64,000 nucleotides of DNA, from assembly GCF_000527695.1 (NCBI RefSeq), contig NZ_ATSX01000001.1:1-64000 (forward strand), in the 5' to 3' direction. Position 1 is the first letter of the stretch, and the number at the start of each line of letters is the position of its first letter. Shown here one piece after another: positions 31,785-43,292 of the stretch. The notes beneath the pieces were generated by a model. The model saw only the letters and a program-made list of their open reading frames with translations, did no database searches and was not told the origin of the DNA. The position numbers and the translations under genes are program-made. Origin of the DNA: Commensalibacter papalotli (ex Servin-Garciduenas et al. 2014). GTDB taxonomy: Bacteria > Pseudomonadota > Alphaproteobacteria > Acetobacterales > Acetobacteraceae.

Positions 31785-33945
<2,161 letters not shown>

Positions 33946-33965
33946 TTATCTATACCTTAAAATAT

Positions 33966-33996
33966 AAAGGGTCGATTCAATACGAATCGACCCTTT
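33966..33996 (-). terminator. Intrinsic terminator between rpmA and obgE
   Basis: A perfect 13-bp stem (33966-33978 AAAGGGTCGATTC with 33984-33996 GAATCGACCCTTT) and a 5-nt loop. It separates the rplU-rpmA transcript from obgE-proB. The U-tract on the minus strand is interrupted (ATATTTTAAGG), so some readthrough into obgE is possible. Confidence 0.8.
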
Positions 33997-34032
33997 ATTG
34001 AATAACAAAGACCATAAAGGTCAATGATGACT

Positions 34033-34302
34033 TTATTCAGCAGCGTTAGCTAGCGTTTCTACAGAAACAGTAACGTTTCCTTTGTTACGGCTGTCAAAGC
34101 GTACATTGCCATCAACAAGGGCAAAAATTGTGTGGTCACGACCTAAACCAACATTACTTCCTGGTTTAATTTTTGTGCCACGTTGACGAACAATAATGTT
34201 ACCAGCGATAACTGATTGTCCACCGAATTTTTTTACTCCAAGACGACGACCTTCTGTATCGCGTCCGTTTCTGGAGGAACCGCCTGCTTTTTTATGTGCC
34301 AT
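34033..34302 (-). CDS. rpmA: 50S ribosomal protein L27
   Basis: Ribosomal protein near the peptidyl-transferase centre. The N-terminus [20 protein letters not shown] is diagnostic, followed by GVKKFGGQ and IIVRQRGTK. Length 89 aa, normal. It lies 45 nt after rplU and has a good Shine-Dalgarno (AGGAGAT). Confidence 0.98.
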   Translation of the reverse strand: MAHKKAGGSSRNGRDTEGRRLGVKKFGGQSVIAGNIIVRQRGTKIKPGSNVGLGRDHTIFALVDGNVRFDSRNKGNVTVSVETLANAAE

Positions 34303-34347
34303 GATTTATCTCCTGTTTAAGAAATCAATATTGAATAGGGTTGTGAA

Positions 34348-34650
34348 TTACGCAGCGTTAATTTCGGTAATACGCAAAACAGTTACAGGTTGGCGATGTC
34401 CATTTTTGCGGCGGCTGTTTTGACGACGACGTTTTTTGAAAATAATTACCTTTTTCAAACGATCTTGTGCAATAACAGTAGCTTTTACAGATGCGCCAGC
34501 AACAGTTGGGATACCAATTTTCCCATCAACAGCTAGAATCTCTGAAAAAGTAACGGTGCTTCCTGCTTCGACATCAAGTTTTTCAACTTTTAATACCATA
34601 TCAGGGGTAACGCGATATTGTTTTCCACCAGTGCGGATAATTGCAAACAT
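34348..34650 (-). CDS. rplU: 50S ribosomal protein L21
   Basis: Binds 23S rRNA next to L20. N-terminal [14 protein letters not shown] and the C-terminal [22 protein letters not shown] block are family signatures. Length 100 aa, normal. It is the first gene of the rplU-rpmA unit; its promoter must lie in the A+T-rich region just above 34650. Confidence 0.98.
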   Translation of the reverse strand: MFAIIRTGGKQYRVTPDMVLKVEKLDVEAGSTVTFSEILAVDGKIGIPTVAGASVKATVIAQDRLKKVIIFKKRRRQNSRRKNGHRQPVTVLRITEINAA

Positions 34651-35480
34651 TAATAAACTCTCTATTTATGCCAAACTCTTGTAAAAGTGATTTTACAGAA
34701 TTTCTTTTTGTTATAATTAGCTTTCAAAGGTACGATAGACTTTGAATTCTGACATATATCATATTTTTTAGTATAAAAGTCAATTGCTAAGTCAATAAAA
34801 AAGCTAATTTTTATAGATATATTTAGTTTAAAGATTTGATCTGATTAATAGTAGTGATTTATGTATTAAATATTAATATAATACCAAAGTATACATATTT
34901 TTAGCATAGTGAGTAATACATAAAAACATTTTGTATTTTCGATAGTGCAATAAATATTCTTTGTCATTTTTGTTAATACTTCTTGAAATATTTTTAAACT
35001 ATCGATAAATCAGTCACATTATTTACTGTATTGTTTAAATTTAATAATGATTTTTTTCTTGAATACTTATTTAAGATTAACGCACAGATCCACCAGAGCC
35101 AATTTGTAAGTATGAGCCTTTGACATAATTATGATGTGAATTGTTTTGAGCGCAATTTGATAGAAAGAATAAGCTTATGATGCAAATTAGATAAAATGAT
35201 TTTGTTTTGTTCATGGTTTTTCTTTTGAAAATTATTAATGCGTATGGGTTGTTAATCTTATATTAAACAGTAAGAAATCTTGGGGAAATCAAAGTTTTAT
35301 TTTGGGTGATGAGTATTATGTTGAGTGAAGAGATATTTTTTCAATTTTAGATAGTAATTATTCTAAATAATGTTAGAGTTGTTATTTCTATATATATTGA
35401 AAAATAAAATTTATAATATAATTTTATTTGAATTTTATAAACAAAGTTCAAGTATTTAGTGTGGTTTTTGGGTAAATATA
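34651..35480. other. A+T-rich intergenic region holding one small lipoprotein gene
   Basis: About 830 bases between rplU and the MucR-like gene. The only coding feature I can support is the 45-aa lipoprotein at 35077-35214. The rest is very A+T-rich and should hold the divergent promoters of rplU and the regulator. I see no RNA gene, IS end or tandem repeat. Confidence 0.5.
35077..35214 (-). CDS. Small lipoprotein, 45 aa
   Basis: ATG at 35212-35214 and TAA at 35077-35079. The N-terminus has a Lys-containing n-region (MNKTKSF), a hydrophobic core (YLICIISLFFLSN) and a lipobox-like LSNC with the acylated Cys at residue 21. The mature part is only 25 residues, Asn/Ser/Gly-rich, ending GSGGSVR. 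The start is preceded by a purine-rich AAAAGAAAAA. It resembles entericidin-like mini-lipoproteins only in size. Function unknown; the signal architecture is the main reason to believe in it. Confidence 0.65.
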   Translation of the reverse strand: MNKTKSFYLICIISLFFLSNCAQNNSHHNYVKGSYLQIGSGGSVR

Positions 35481-35933
35481 ATGGAATTAGAAGAAAAAAA
35501 TTTTTCGCTATTAGAGCTGACAGTCAAAGTTGTTTCGTCACATATATCTAATAATTCGGTTGGCACAGATCAATTGCCAGAATTAATTAGACAAGTATAT
35601 CAAACGTTAAACTCTATAGAGAAAAATGGCTCAGAAACAGAAAAGTTACAGCCTGTTGTGCCTATTAAACGTTCTGTATTTCCTGATTATATTATTTGCC
35701 TAGAAGATGGCAAAAAATTGAAAATGTTAAAACGTCATATTCAAAGTGCGTATGGATTAACACCGGAACAATATCGTGAACGTTGGAATCTCCCTGCAGA
35801 CTATCCTATGGTTGCGCCAAATTATGCAGAACGCAGATCTAATTTAGCTCGTGAAATTGGGTTAGGACGTAAAAATATTGCCAATAATAAAAATGATCAT
35901 ACCCATGGACGTAAAAGCCGCAAAGATGATTAA
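35481..35933 (+). CDS. MucR/Ros family transcriptional regulator lacking one zinc ligand
   Basis: Ros/MucR regulators control surface polysaccharide, motility and host-interaction genes in Alphaproteobacteria. The C-terminal half has the family signature: LTPEQYRERWNLPADYPMVAPNYAE (pattern EQYRERW.LP.DYPMVAPNYA). In the zinc-finger region the ligand positions read C73, D76, H86 and A90, so the second Cys is Asp (known in the family) and the last His is missing. Zinc-free Ros-like domains have been described in Mesorhizobium. 150 aa, ATG start, standing alone upstream of sppA. Confidence 0.88.
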   Translation: MELEEKNFSLLELTVKVVSSHISNNSVGTDQLPELIRQVYQTLNSIEKNGSETEKLQPVVPIKRSVFPDYIICLEDGKKLKMLKRHIQSAYGLTPEQYRERWNLPADYPMVAPNYAERRSNLAREIGLGRKNIANNKNDHTHGRKSRKDD

Positions 35934-36027
35934 AAAATATTCTCTTTGACTCGGGTTGTCTTGATAATTATATATCCATTGTTTGGAAATATAAATAATA
36001 TCTTATGGTTATGGGATGCTCAATTAA

Positions 36028-36966
36028 ATGCAAATAGAAAGTGATTTATTACTCGAACGTCAAAAAATACGACGAAAATTGGTTTTGTGGCGTTGTATGG
36101 CAATAATTATATTTGTTGTGTCTGTTGCATCAATCGTTGTGAGTGCTTCTTTATCTAAGATGGGATCTGGTGGTGATCATTTGGTAAAGTTGAAAATCGA
36201 AGGTATTATTGGATCTGATGTTTCTAAGCAAGTAAAGTTAATTGATGACGCTTTGGCAGATAAATCTATCAAAGGATTGATCCTTTGTGTGAATAGTCCC
36301 GGGGGTGCCGTTACAGGAGGAGAGCAATTGCATGATGCAGTAATGCGTTTTGCAAAGGAAAAACCTGTGGTTGTCAGTATGGGAGGTGTAGCCGCTTCAG
36401 CTGGTTATATGATTTCTGTACCAGCCAATCGGATTTTTGCTTTAAACTCTACCTTGACGGGGTCTATAGGTGTCATTATGCAAGCGCCTGACATTTCCGG
36501 ATTGTTGGGAAAAGTTGGCATTACTGTTGATCAGCTGGTTTCTGGGCCTTTGAAGGGACAACCTTCGATGGTTAAGCCTTTATCACCTCAAGGTCGTGAG
36601 ATGTTACAAGGATTGATTGAGAACTTTTATGATCAATTTGTAGGAATGGTTGCACAAGGAAGGCATATGGATGTTGCCAAGGTAAAAGAACTTGGTGATG
36701 GTCGTCCATATAGTGGTCAACAAGCGGTTAACAATGGGTTAGTCGATCAAATTGGTACAGAGCAAGATGCCAAGAAATGGTTAGCTCAGTATTTAAAATT
36801 ATCATCTGATATCAAAGTAATAGAGTTAAAAAATAAGAAACCTTCTAAGTGGTTTTCTAGATTTATGGGTGAAACACTAGGAGATACGATGAATGGGGTT
36901 ATGCAGCAAGCACTGTATAATAGTCATGAAAATCTTGATGGTGCTATAGCAATTTGGAAACCTTAG
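36028..36966 (+). CDS. sppA: Signal peptide peptidase SppA (S49 family, short form)
   Basis: Inner-membrane serine protease digesting cleaved signal peptides. A basic N-terminus and one membrane segment (about residues 23-42) precede the S49 domain. The nucleophile is probably S124 in GGVAASAGYMIS and the general-base lysine K176 in SGPLKGQPS. Length 312 aa, the single-domain type. It is followed 39 nt later by ihfB, a conserved alphaproteobacterial pair. Confidence 0.94.
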   Translation: MQIESDLLLERQKIRRKLVLWRCMAIIIFVVSVASIVVSASLSKMGSGGDHLVKLKIEGIIGSDVSKQVKLIDDALADKSIKGLILCVNSPGGAVTGGEQLHDAVMRFAKEKPVVVSMGGVAASAGYMISVPANRIFALNSTLTGSIGVIMQAPDISGLLGKVGITVDQLVSGPLKGQPSMVKPLSPQGREMLQGLIENFYDQFVGMVAQGRHMDVAKVKELGDGRPYSGQQAVNNGLVDQIGTEQDAKKWLAQYLKLSSDIKVIELKNKKPSKWFSRFMGETLGDTMNGVMQQALYNSHENLDGAIAIWKP

Positions 36967-37005
36967 GTTACAAATTTAATAAAAGTATATAATGAGTATA
37001 AATGA

Positions 37006-37308
37006 ATGACTAAATCTGAACTAATTTTAGAGATTGCAGCAGCACATCCAAATTTATTAATTAAAGATATTGATTTGATTGTTTCTACGATTTTTGATGA
37101 AATCGAAGCTTCGTTGTCTGAAGGTGGTAGAGTAGAGTTGCGTGGTTTTGGTGCTTTTTTTGTTAAAAATCGTAAAGCTCGTACAGGTCGCAATCCTAGA
37201 ACTGGGGATGCTGTTGAAGTTGAAGAAAAGCACGTTCCTTTTTTCAAAACCGGTAAAGAACTCAGAAAGCGAACAAATAATCAATTAGAAGAGGCTGCTA
37301 AAAAGTAA
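37006..37308 (+). CDS. ihfB: Integration host factor subunit beta
   Basis: DNA-bending nucleoid protein of the HU/IHF family, acting as a heterodimer with IhfA. N-terminal [15 protein letters not shown] and the beta-arm signature [21 protein letters not shown] with NPRTGD (the proline that intercalates into DNA) identify it. The subunit assignment to beta rests on the position after sppA and on the N-terminus. Length 100 aa. Confidence 0.92.
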   Translation: MTKSELILEIAAAHPNLLIKDIDLIVSTIFDEIEASLSEGGRVELRGFGAFFVKNRKARTGRNPRTGDAVEVEEKHVPFFKTGKELRKRTNNQLEEAAKK

Positions 37309-37348
37309 GCTCAGCTTTGGGAAAATAATAAAAAGGCAAGGAAAAAAA

Positions 37349-38785
37349 ATGAGTGGAACTGAGAATTTTAAAATTGTTCCCGTAATTTTGTCAGGAGGTA
37401 CAGGCAGCAGATTATGGCCTGTTTCCCGTGCCAGTTTTCCCAAGCAATTATGGCCATTGTTAACAAATAATTCGATGTTGCAAGATACAGCATTAAGAGC
37501 GGTCGGGTCTATGTTTACAGACCCGATTATTGTTTGTAATAATGATCATCGTTTTTTAATTGCTGAACAGTTGCGCGAGATTGGCATTGAAAAAGCCCGT
37601 ATTTTATTAGAGCCAATTGGCAGGAATTCAGCCCCAGCGATTGCAGCAGCAAGCATGTTAGTAGCTCAAGAAAACCCAAATTATATTCTTTGGGTCATGG
37701 CAGCTGATGCAGTTGTTCAAGAAACAGAGCTTTTAATTGAATTAGTTAAAGAGGCAGCAATCCTGGCTCAAAAGGAAAAAATTCTTACATTTGGTATTCA
37801 TCCAACCAGACCAGAAACGGGGTATGGGTATATTGAAAAAGGGCAAAAGCTTTCAGAGGCCGAACATGCTTTTTTTGTAAAAGCATTTACAGAAAAACCT
37901 GACTATCAGCGTGCTGTTCATATGATAGAATCTGGGAATTATTTGTGGAATTCAGGGATGTTTGTTTTTTCTGCACAGACGATGCTGAGGGAAATGGAAA
38001 AATATACGCCAGAGCTTTTATCTCTTATACAAATTGCCATTAAAAACCGCAAAACAGATTTATATTTTGAACGAATCCAACTTGAGGATTTTGTAAATAT
38101 TCCTGATATTTCGATTGATTATGCGATTGCTGAAAAAACTGAGCAAATGCTAGTTATTGCTGCGGATTTAACTTGGTCAGATATAGGTAGTTGGGATGGT
38201 CTTTGGGACATTAGCCCAAAAGATAAAGTAGGCAATGTTGCCATAGGTAATGTGTTCTTAGAAAATACTCATAATAGCTATGTTCGCTCGGATGATATGG
38301 TGGCGGCGGTCAGTGGTCTTGATGATGTGGTTGTTGTGGTTACTAAAGATGCTGTCTTGGTTACAGATCGACGCAAATCTCAAGAAGTTAAAAAGATTGT
38401 TGAACGGTTGATAACAGCCAAGCAAAAAGAAGCCTTTGCACATGCACGTTGTTATCGCCCTTGGGGGTTTTATGAAACTTTGGTCAATGGACATCGTTTT
38501 CAGGTAAAACAGTTGGTGGTAAATGAAGGTTCACAACTTTCTTTGCAAAAACATTATCATCGCTCTGAACATTGGGTTGTGGTTTCTGGAGTTGCAGAGG
38601 TCACAAGGGGCAATGAAAATATTCTTGTTAAAGAGAATGAAAGTGTTTACTTGCCAGCTGGAACATTACATCGTTTGGGGAATCCTGGACGTATCCCTTT
38701 GGTAGTGATTGAAATACAGTCTGGCGCTTATTTAAATGAAGATGATATTATTCGTATAGAAGATAATTATAACCGTTTGAATTAA
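37349..38785 (+). CDS. manC: Mannose-1-phosphate guanylyltransferase / mannose-6-phosphate isomerase
   Basis: Bifunctional enzyme making GDP-mannose for polysaccharide and glycan synthesis. The N-terminal nucleotidyltransferase has the signature LSGGTGSRLWPVSRASFPKQ, a FGIHPTRPETGYGYIE loop and YLWNSGMF. The C-terminal cupin (from about residue 370, RPWGFYETL, LQKHYHRSEHW) is the type II isomerase domain. Length 478 aa, normal. The GT2 and GT39 genes 2-3 kb downstream could use its product. Confidence 0.95.
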   Translation: MSGTENFKIVPVILSGGTGSRLWPVSRASFPKQLWPLLTNNSMLQDTALRAVGSMFTDPIIVCNNDHRFLIAEQLREIGIEKARILLEPIGRNSAPAIAAASMLVAQENPNYILWVMAADAVVQETELLIELVKEAAILAQKEKILTFGIHPTRPETGYGYIEKGQKLSEAEHAFFVKAFTEKPDYQRAVHMIESGNYLWNSGMFVFSAQTMLREMEKYTPELLSLIQIAIKNRKTDLYFERIQLEDFVNIPDISIDYAIAEKTEQMLVIAADLTWSDIGSWDGLWDISPKDKVGNVAIGNVFLENTHNSYVRSDDMVAAVSGLDDVVVVVTKDAVLVTDRRKSQEVKKIVERLITAKQKEAFAHARCYRPWGFYETLVNGHRFQVKQLVVNEGSQLSLQKHYHRSEHWVVVSGVAEVTRGNENILVKENESVYLPAGTLHRLGNPGRIPLVVIEIQSGAYLNEDDIIRIEDNYNRLN

Positions 38786-39075
38786 TTTTCATATCTAACG
38801 AAAATCCATCCCTTATGAGCATTGAGAGATGCTATTGGATTTGCTGTTTTGATTAAAGTAATATCTTGTGATTCAAGTTGTGGAAAATCTGCTAATATTT
38901 CAGTAGCAGCACGATCTATAATTTCAAAATCATCATCCCTTGGCTCTTGATTTAAATAAGCATAAATAAAGATACATATATTTGTATAATCATAAGCAAT
39001 GGCACGGATATTTGTTCCGATATGCCCTAAGAAAGCTTTATGAATCGATAATTTAAGATACGTGTCATCTATCAT
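38782..39075 (-). CDS. Small unknown protein of a widespread short family
   Basis: 97 aa. The pattern KLSIHKAFLGHIGTNIRAI at the N-terminus, an acidic EPRDDDFEIIDRAATEILADFP in the middle (pattern E...ATEI.ADFP) and a C-terminal GWIFVRYE resemble a common family of small cytoplasmic proteins that I know only as hypothetical; some relatives sit next to contact-dependent toxin genes, but no toxin is seen here. The 3' end overlaps the convergent manC by 4 bases. Function unknown. Confidence 0.7.
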   Translation of the reverse strand: MIDDTYLKLSIHKAFLGHIGTNIRAIAYDYTNICIFIYAYLNQEPRDDDFEIIDRAATEILADFPQLESQDITLIKTANPIASLNAHKGWIFVRYEN

Positions 39076-39128
39076 TTTGAGATTGATGGGAAATAAAGAT
39101 TATTTTTTCCCATCTAATATCATATTCT

Positions 39129-40088
39129 TTAGTTTGTTTCACCTAAATAGCGTTCAGCTTCTAAAGCTGCCATACATCCAGAGCCAGCAGCAGTAATTGC
39201 TTGGCGGTAAGTTTTATCTTGCACGTCACCTGCTGCAAAAATACCATGAATAGAGGTCTGTGTTGTACCTGGTTTTGTCTTGATATAGTTTTCAGAATCC
39301 AATTCAATTTGCCCTTTAAACAAAGAGGTGTTTGGATTATGACCAATAGCGATAAAAACACCATCTACATCAATGCTAGCTTGTTCATTTGTTTTAATAT
39401 TTTTTAAAGCAACACCTGTGACAGCTTCTGGAGTTCCTCCTGAAAGAATATTTTCAACGACAGAATCCCAAATGACAGAGATCTTTGGATTAGCAAGCAA
39501 ACGATCTTGTTGGATTTTTTCAGCTCTTAGGCTATTGCGGCGATGAATAAGAGTAACATGAGATGCATGATGGGTCAGGTATAATGCCTCTTCAACAGCA
39601 GTATTTCCGCCGCCAATTACAGCTACTTTTTTACCACGATAAAAAAAACCATCACAAGTAGCACAAGCAGAAACGCCATATCCTTGTAGGCGCTCTTCGG
39701 CTTCTAGTCCTAACCAACGAGCCTGAGCCCCTGTAGCAATAATGGCAGTGCGTGCTTTATAGATATTGCCACCATCGGTATGAAAAACAAAATATCCATC
39801 TTCTTTTTGAGGGTCAAGTAAGGAACATTTTGAAACACTGTCCATTACGATTTCGGCACCAACATTTTTAGCTTGCGCTGCCATTTGATCCATTAACCAA
39901 GGCCCTTGAATAGCCTCTGCAAAGCCTGGATAGTTTTCTACATCATTGGTAATGGTCAGTTGTCCACCAGGTTGTAGGCCTGTTAAAAGAACGGGTTTCA
40001 TATTAGCTCTGGCACCATAGATTGCTGCTGTATATCCAGCAGGACCCGCACCAATAATAAGCATATTTGTTATAAATGTTTCCGTCAT
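39129..40088 (-). CDS. trxB: Thioredoxin-disulfide reductase
   Basis: FAD/NADPH enzyme that keeps thioredoxin reduced. The FAD-binding IIGAGPAGYTAA is at residues 11-22, the redox pair C142-A-T-C145 lies in SACATCDGFFY, the NADPH-binding motif is VIGGGNTAVEEA, and the C-terminal GIFAAGDVQD closes the FAD site. Length 319 aa. It is divergent from an Lrp-type gene, a neighbour pair common in Alphaproteobacteria. Confidence 0.97.
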   Translation of the reverse strand: MTETFITNMLIIGAGPAGYTAAIYGARANMKPVLLTGLQPGGQLTITNDVENYPGFAEAIQGPWLMDQMAAQAKNVGAEIVMDSVSKCSLLDPQKEDGYFVFHTDGGNIYKARTAIIATGAQARWLGLEAEERLQGYGVSACATCDGFFYRGKKVAVIGGGNTAVEEALYLTHHASHVTLIHRRNSLRAEKIQQDRLLANPKISVIWDSVVENILSGGTPEAVTGVALKNIKTNEQASIDVDGVFIAIGHNPNTSLFKGQIELDSENYIKTKPGTTQTSIHGIFAAGDVQDKTYRQAITAAGSGCMAALEAERYLGETN

Positions 40089-40231
40089 ATTGTTATATCC
40101 TGATTTTGTCGTAGCGATTTTTTAAATATTATATATATATGGTGTTTATTGTATAAAAAGAAGGTTTGGTTTAACAATAGCCTTTTAAAGATATAAATAA
40201 AATACAAAATGCTAGGGCAGGTAACAAGTAT

Positions 40232-40714
40232 ATGGCACAATTAGTAGAACTTGATAGAATTGACTGGCTGATTTTGGATGAATTACAAAAAGATGGCCGC
40301 ATTACTAATATTGATTTAGCTCAACGTGTTGGTATATCTGCTCCGCCTTGCTTGCGACGGGTCAGACGCTTGGAAGCTATGGGGGTTATAAAAAGTTATC
40401 ATGCAGTCATAGATAATGTTTCTGTGGGCTGGTCTTTGTCAGTGTTTGTTTTGGTTGGTTTGGATAGTCAAAAAGAATCTGTCTTAACAGAATTTGAAAC
40501 CCAAATGGCGGAATTGCCCGAGGTAAGAGAGTGCCACATGGTGCGTGGTGGTGTTGATTTCTTAATTCGTTTTATTGCTAAGGATGCCGAGGACGAGAAT
40601 CGATTAACGCATGAGTTGACCAGTAATCCTCATGTTGCCAGAGTTCAAACTTTACAAATCATTAGAACCAGCTTGCAAAGAGAAGGGGTTCCTCTAGCTA
40701 AACCTGCTGAATGA
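40232..40714 (+). CDS. Lrp/AsnC family transcriptional regulator
   Basis: A 160-aa protein with an N-terminal winged helix-turn-helix (LDRIDWLILDELQKDGRITNIDLA, pattern LD..D..IL..LQ.DGR.TN..LA; then VGISAPPCLRRVRRLE) and a C-terminal RAM effector domain (SVFVLVGLD, VRECHMVRGGVDFLIRF). It probably binds an amino acid or related metabolite; the target genes are unknown. Divergent from trxB. Confidence 0.93.
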   Translation: MAQLVELDRIDWLILDELQKDGRITNIDLAQRVGISAPPCLRRVRRLEAMGVIKSYHAVIDNVSVGWSLSVFVLVGLDSQKESVLTEFETQMAELPEVRECHMVRGGVDFLIRFIAKDAEDENRLTHELTSNPHVARVQTLQIIRTSLQREGVPLAKPAE

Positions 40715-40751
40715 TGTATCTTTTGTATATGGATAGATTGTAAATATCGTA

Positions 40752-41483
40752 ATGAATGTTTTCACCCCCTCAAAATATAAGTTAGAGCTTTGTGTGATTA
40801 TCCCTTGCTATAATGAAAGGGATAATGTGGAGCCGTTATTTCAAGCTCTGGTTAAAGCATTAGATGGAAGACGTTGGGAAGCAATTTTTGTCGATGATAA
40901 CTCTCCTGACGGTACGATTGAGCAAGTTTGGCAATTGGCCCAACAAGACCAACGAATTAGGGGAATTTTACGTGTAGGAAGGCGAGGGCTTTCTACAGCA
41001 GTAATAGAAGGTGTGCTGTCGACATCTGCACAATGTATAGCCGTGATTGATGGAGATATGCAGCATGATGAAACATGTCTACCCATTATGTTAGATGCTG
41101 TATTAAAAGATAATTATGATTTTGCAGTAGGTAGTCGTCACGTAGAAGGCGGTGATGATACTGGACTTGCCAATAAATGGCGTCATTTTTTATCAAATAC
41201 GGGAATTCGTATTTCACAATTTTTTTTACCTGTTCCTTTGCAAGACCCAATGAGTGGTTTTTTTCTGTTAAAACGGTCTTTGTTCATTGAACTTATGCCA
41301 CAATTGTCAGGAACAGGGTTCAAGATTTTATTAGATCTGGTAATGTCCTCGCCCAAAACAACTCGAATAAAAGAAGTGCCTTTCAGGTTTCGTGAAAGAA
41401 TATTTGGGAAAAGTAAACTTGGTTTCCGAGTAATGATTCAATTCGTCATTATGTTAATTGAAAAACTATATCAACGAATTTAA
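40752..41483 (+). CDS. Family 2 glycosyltransferase, polyprenyl-phosphate sugar synthase type
   Basis: DPM1/ArnC-like GT2 of 243 aa. The N-terminal GT-A motif VIIPCYNERDNVEPL, the nucleotide-binding VDDNSPDGT and the catalytic VIDGDMQHDE (DxD-like) are clear; PMSGFFLLKR and FRFRERIFGKSKLG are typical of dolichyl/undecaprenyl-phosphate mannose or glucose synthases. No C-terminal membrane pair is present, so it is the short soluble type. The following GT39 gene likely uses its product; the sugar is probably mannose but this is inference. Confidence 0.88.
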   Translation: MNVFTPSKYKLELCVIIPCYNERDNVEPLFQALVKALDGRRWEAIFVDDNSPDGTIEQVWQLAQQDQRIRGILRVGRRGLSTAVIEGVLSTSAQCIAVIDGDMQHDETCLPIMLDAVLKDNYDFAVGSRHVEGGDDTGLANKWRHFLSNTGIRISQFFLPVPLQDPMSGFFLLKRSLFIELMPQLSGTGFKILLDLVMSSPKTTRIKEVPFRFRERIFGKSKLGFRVMIQFVIMLIEKLYQRI

Positions 41484-41650
41484 TCGGTCTAATCTAACCA
41501 ACTTATTTAAAACAATTTTATATCGCTGCAAATAAGAGATGTTTAATTCTTCCTTACGGTGGAATGTAACTTTCTTATAATGTGTTATGTTGATATTATT
41601 ATCGGCATCATTTCAAATATCTTCACCTTTTTTATTCTGGTTAACTATAC

Positions 41651-43138
41651 GTGAAAAAACATCCATCTTTATGGCTTTTGGTAATATTGATTATTTTGAC
41701 AATAGTGCGTTTTATTGTTGCTTCATCTCTATACCTGTCTCCTGATGAAGCTTATTATTGGGTTTGGTCACGTGCTTTGGATTATAGTTATTATGATCAC
41801 CCACCCATGATTGCGTTGTGGATTAAAACAGGATGTTTATTATGGGGTAATACAGAATTAGGAGTGCGCTTTTTAGGCTCTGTTGCTGCATTCGTTGGCA
41901 GTTTTTTTGTTTATTTTGCTGTTAAAGATTTTAATCGCTATCACTCAGATTCAAGGCAAAAAGCGATTATAGCCGTTTTACTTTTAAATGCGACCTTAAC
42001 AGTGGGTGTCGGCGGTATTATTGTAACGCCTGATACGCCGTTGTTATTTTTTATTTGTATAATGCTATGGGCGTGTGGTCGTCTGCTTTATACGAAATCT
42101 GTACAATATTGGTGGGTTATTGGCGCCAGTGCTGGGTTGGCATTATTGAGCAAATATACAGCCTTATTAATGATTGCGGCTTTGGGACTATGGTGTTTAT
42201 TTACCAAAGAAGGTCGTGGATATTTAAAAACGAAAGAGCTATGGGGAGGAGCAATCCTAGCAGGTTTTATTTTCTCCCCTGTTATTATATGGAACAGCCA
42301 GCATCAATGGATCAGCTTTTTCAAGCAAGGAGGAAGAGCTGGGGATTGGAACCCAAATCGTGCTTTGCAATTTTTATCAGAGTTATTAGGTGGACAAATA
42401 GGTTTATCTACACCCGTTATTTTTATCTGTTTTTGTATTGGGCTATTTTATTTAACACGAGCTGTATGGCAAAGAAAATGCGATTCTGGTTCATATCTAT
42501 TGTGGTTGATGGTTGTCTTACCCGTTTTTGTGTTTATTCAACATGCAATTGGGGATCGAGTACAGGCTAATTGGGTAGGATTATTATATCCTGTGTTAGT
42601 GGTAATTACAGGTCTTTATGTGACGAGATGGCTTAAAACGGCTATTGTTGTTGGATTTTCAATAGTGTCTTTGGTTTATATCCAAGCAATTTTTGCGATT
42701 GTACCTTTGCCTGCAAAAAAAGATATGTTGTTAAAACAGTTGGGTGGTTGGCAAAGTTTTGCCCAATCTGTCAATGCTGCTGTGCCTGTGGATTGTGTTA
42801 TTATTTCTGATAATTATGGACTAGCTTCAGAGCTTAGGTTCTATTTACCTGATAGGCAAATAATGGTAATTGGGAATCGTTGGCAATATTTTAGTTTGCC
42901 CAGCAGTAATTTAACAGAAGGTTATTTTATTCGTAGGCAACATGCCAAGGAACTATCATTTTTAACTGTTGGTAAAAATGATTATTTTGTTTCTCCACTT
43001 AACCCTTTGGGCTATGCACCTCGTGGGAGCGTTGCTCGTATCCAAAAGGGCAGTATAGCTCAAGCTTATGAATTGTATCTGGTAAATCTTAGTCCTGATC
43101 TTATCATAAAGAGAGAAAGTAAGTTTCTACCTTACTAG
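41651..43138 (+). CDS. GT39/ArnT-like membrane glycosyltransferase
   Basis: A 495-aa integral membrane protein with about ten hydrophobic segments. The N-terminal periplasmic loop SLYLSPDEAYYWVWSRALD followed by YYDHPPMIALWI carries the DE-containing acidic signature of GT39/GT83 enzymes, which transfer sugars from polyprenyl phosphate to lipid A, other lipids or proteins. The start is a GTG without a strong Shine-Dalgarno. It is 167 nt downstream of the GT2 gene. The acceptor is unknown. Confidence 0.88.
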   Translation: MKKHPSLWLLVILIILTIVRFIVASSLYLSPDEAYYWVWSRALDYSYYDHPPMIALWIKTGCLLWGNTELGVRFLGSVAAFVGSFFVYFAVKDFNRYHSDSRQKAIIAVLLLNATLTVGVGGIIVTPDTPLLFFICIMLWACGRLLYTKSVQYWWVIGASAGLALLSKYTALLMIAALGLWCLFTKEGRGYLKTKELWGGAILAGFIFSPVIIWNSQHQWISFFKQGGRAGDWNPNRALQFLSELLGGQIGLSTPVIFICFCIGLFYLTRAVWQRKCDSGSYLLWLMVVLPVFVFIQHAIGDRVQANWVGLLYPVLVVITGLYVTRWLKTAIVVGFSIVSLVYIQAIFAIVPLPAKKDMLLKQLGGWQSFAQSVNAAVPVDCVIISDNYGLASELRFYLPDRQIMVIGNRWQYFSLPSSNLTEGYFIRRQHAKELSFLTVGKNDYFVSPLNPLGYAPRGSVARIQKGSIAQAYELYLVNLSPDLIIKRESKFLPY

Positions 43139-43292
43139 CTAGTACTTTATAAAACCTCTTTTTTTTGGATCGTACTATCCCTTTGATTAAAGATAGAACA
43201 TGATCATTTTTATGCGGACGTAGTCAGCAAATAATAAAGGGTGATGTCTTTATGGTAATGGCTATATTTTGCATAGAAATACAGGCGGATGA

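Noticed and set aside
39085-39114. 9-bp inverted repeat (GATGGGAAA / TTTCCCATC) between trxB and the 97-aa gene as a terminator
   Set aside because: No U-tract follows on either strand, so terminator function is not supported.
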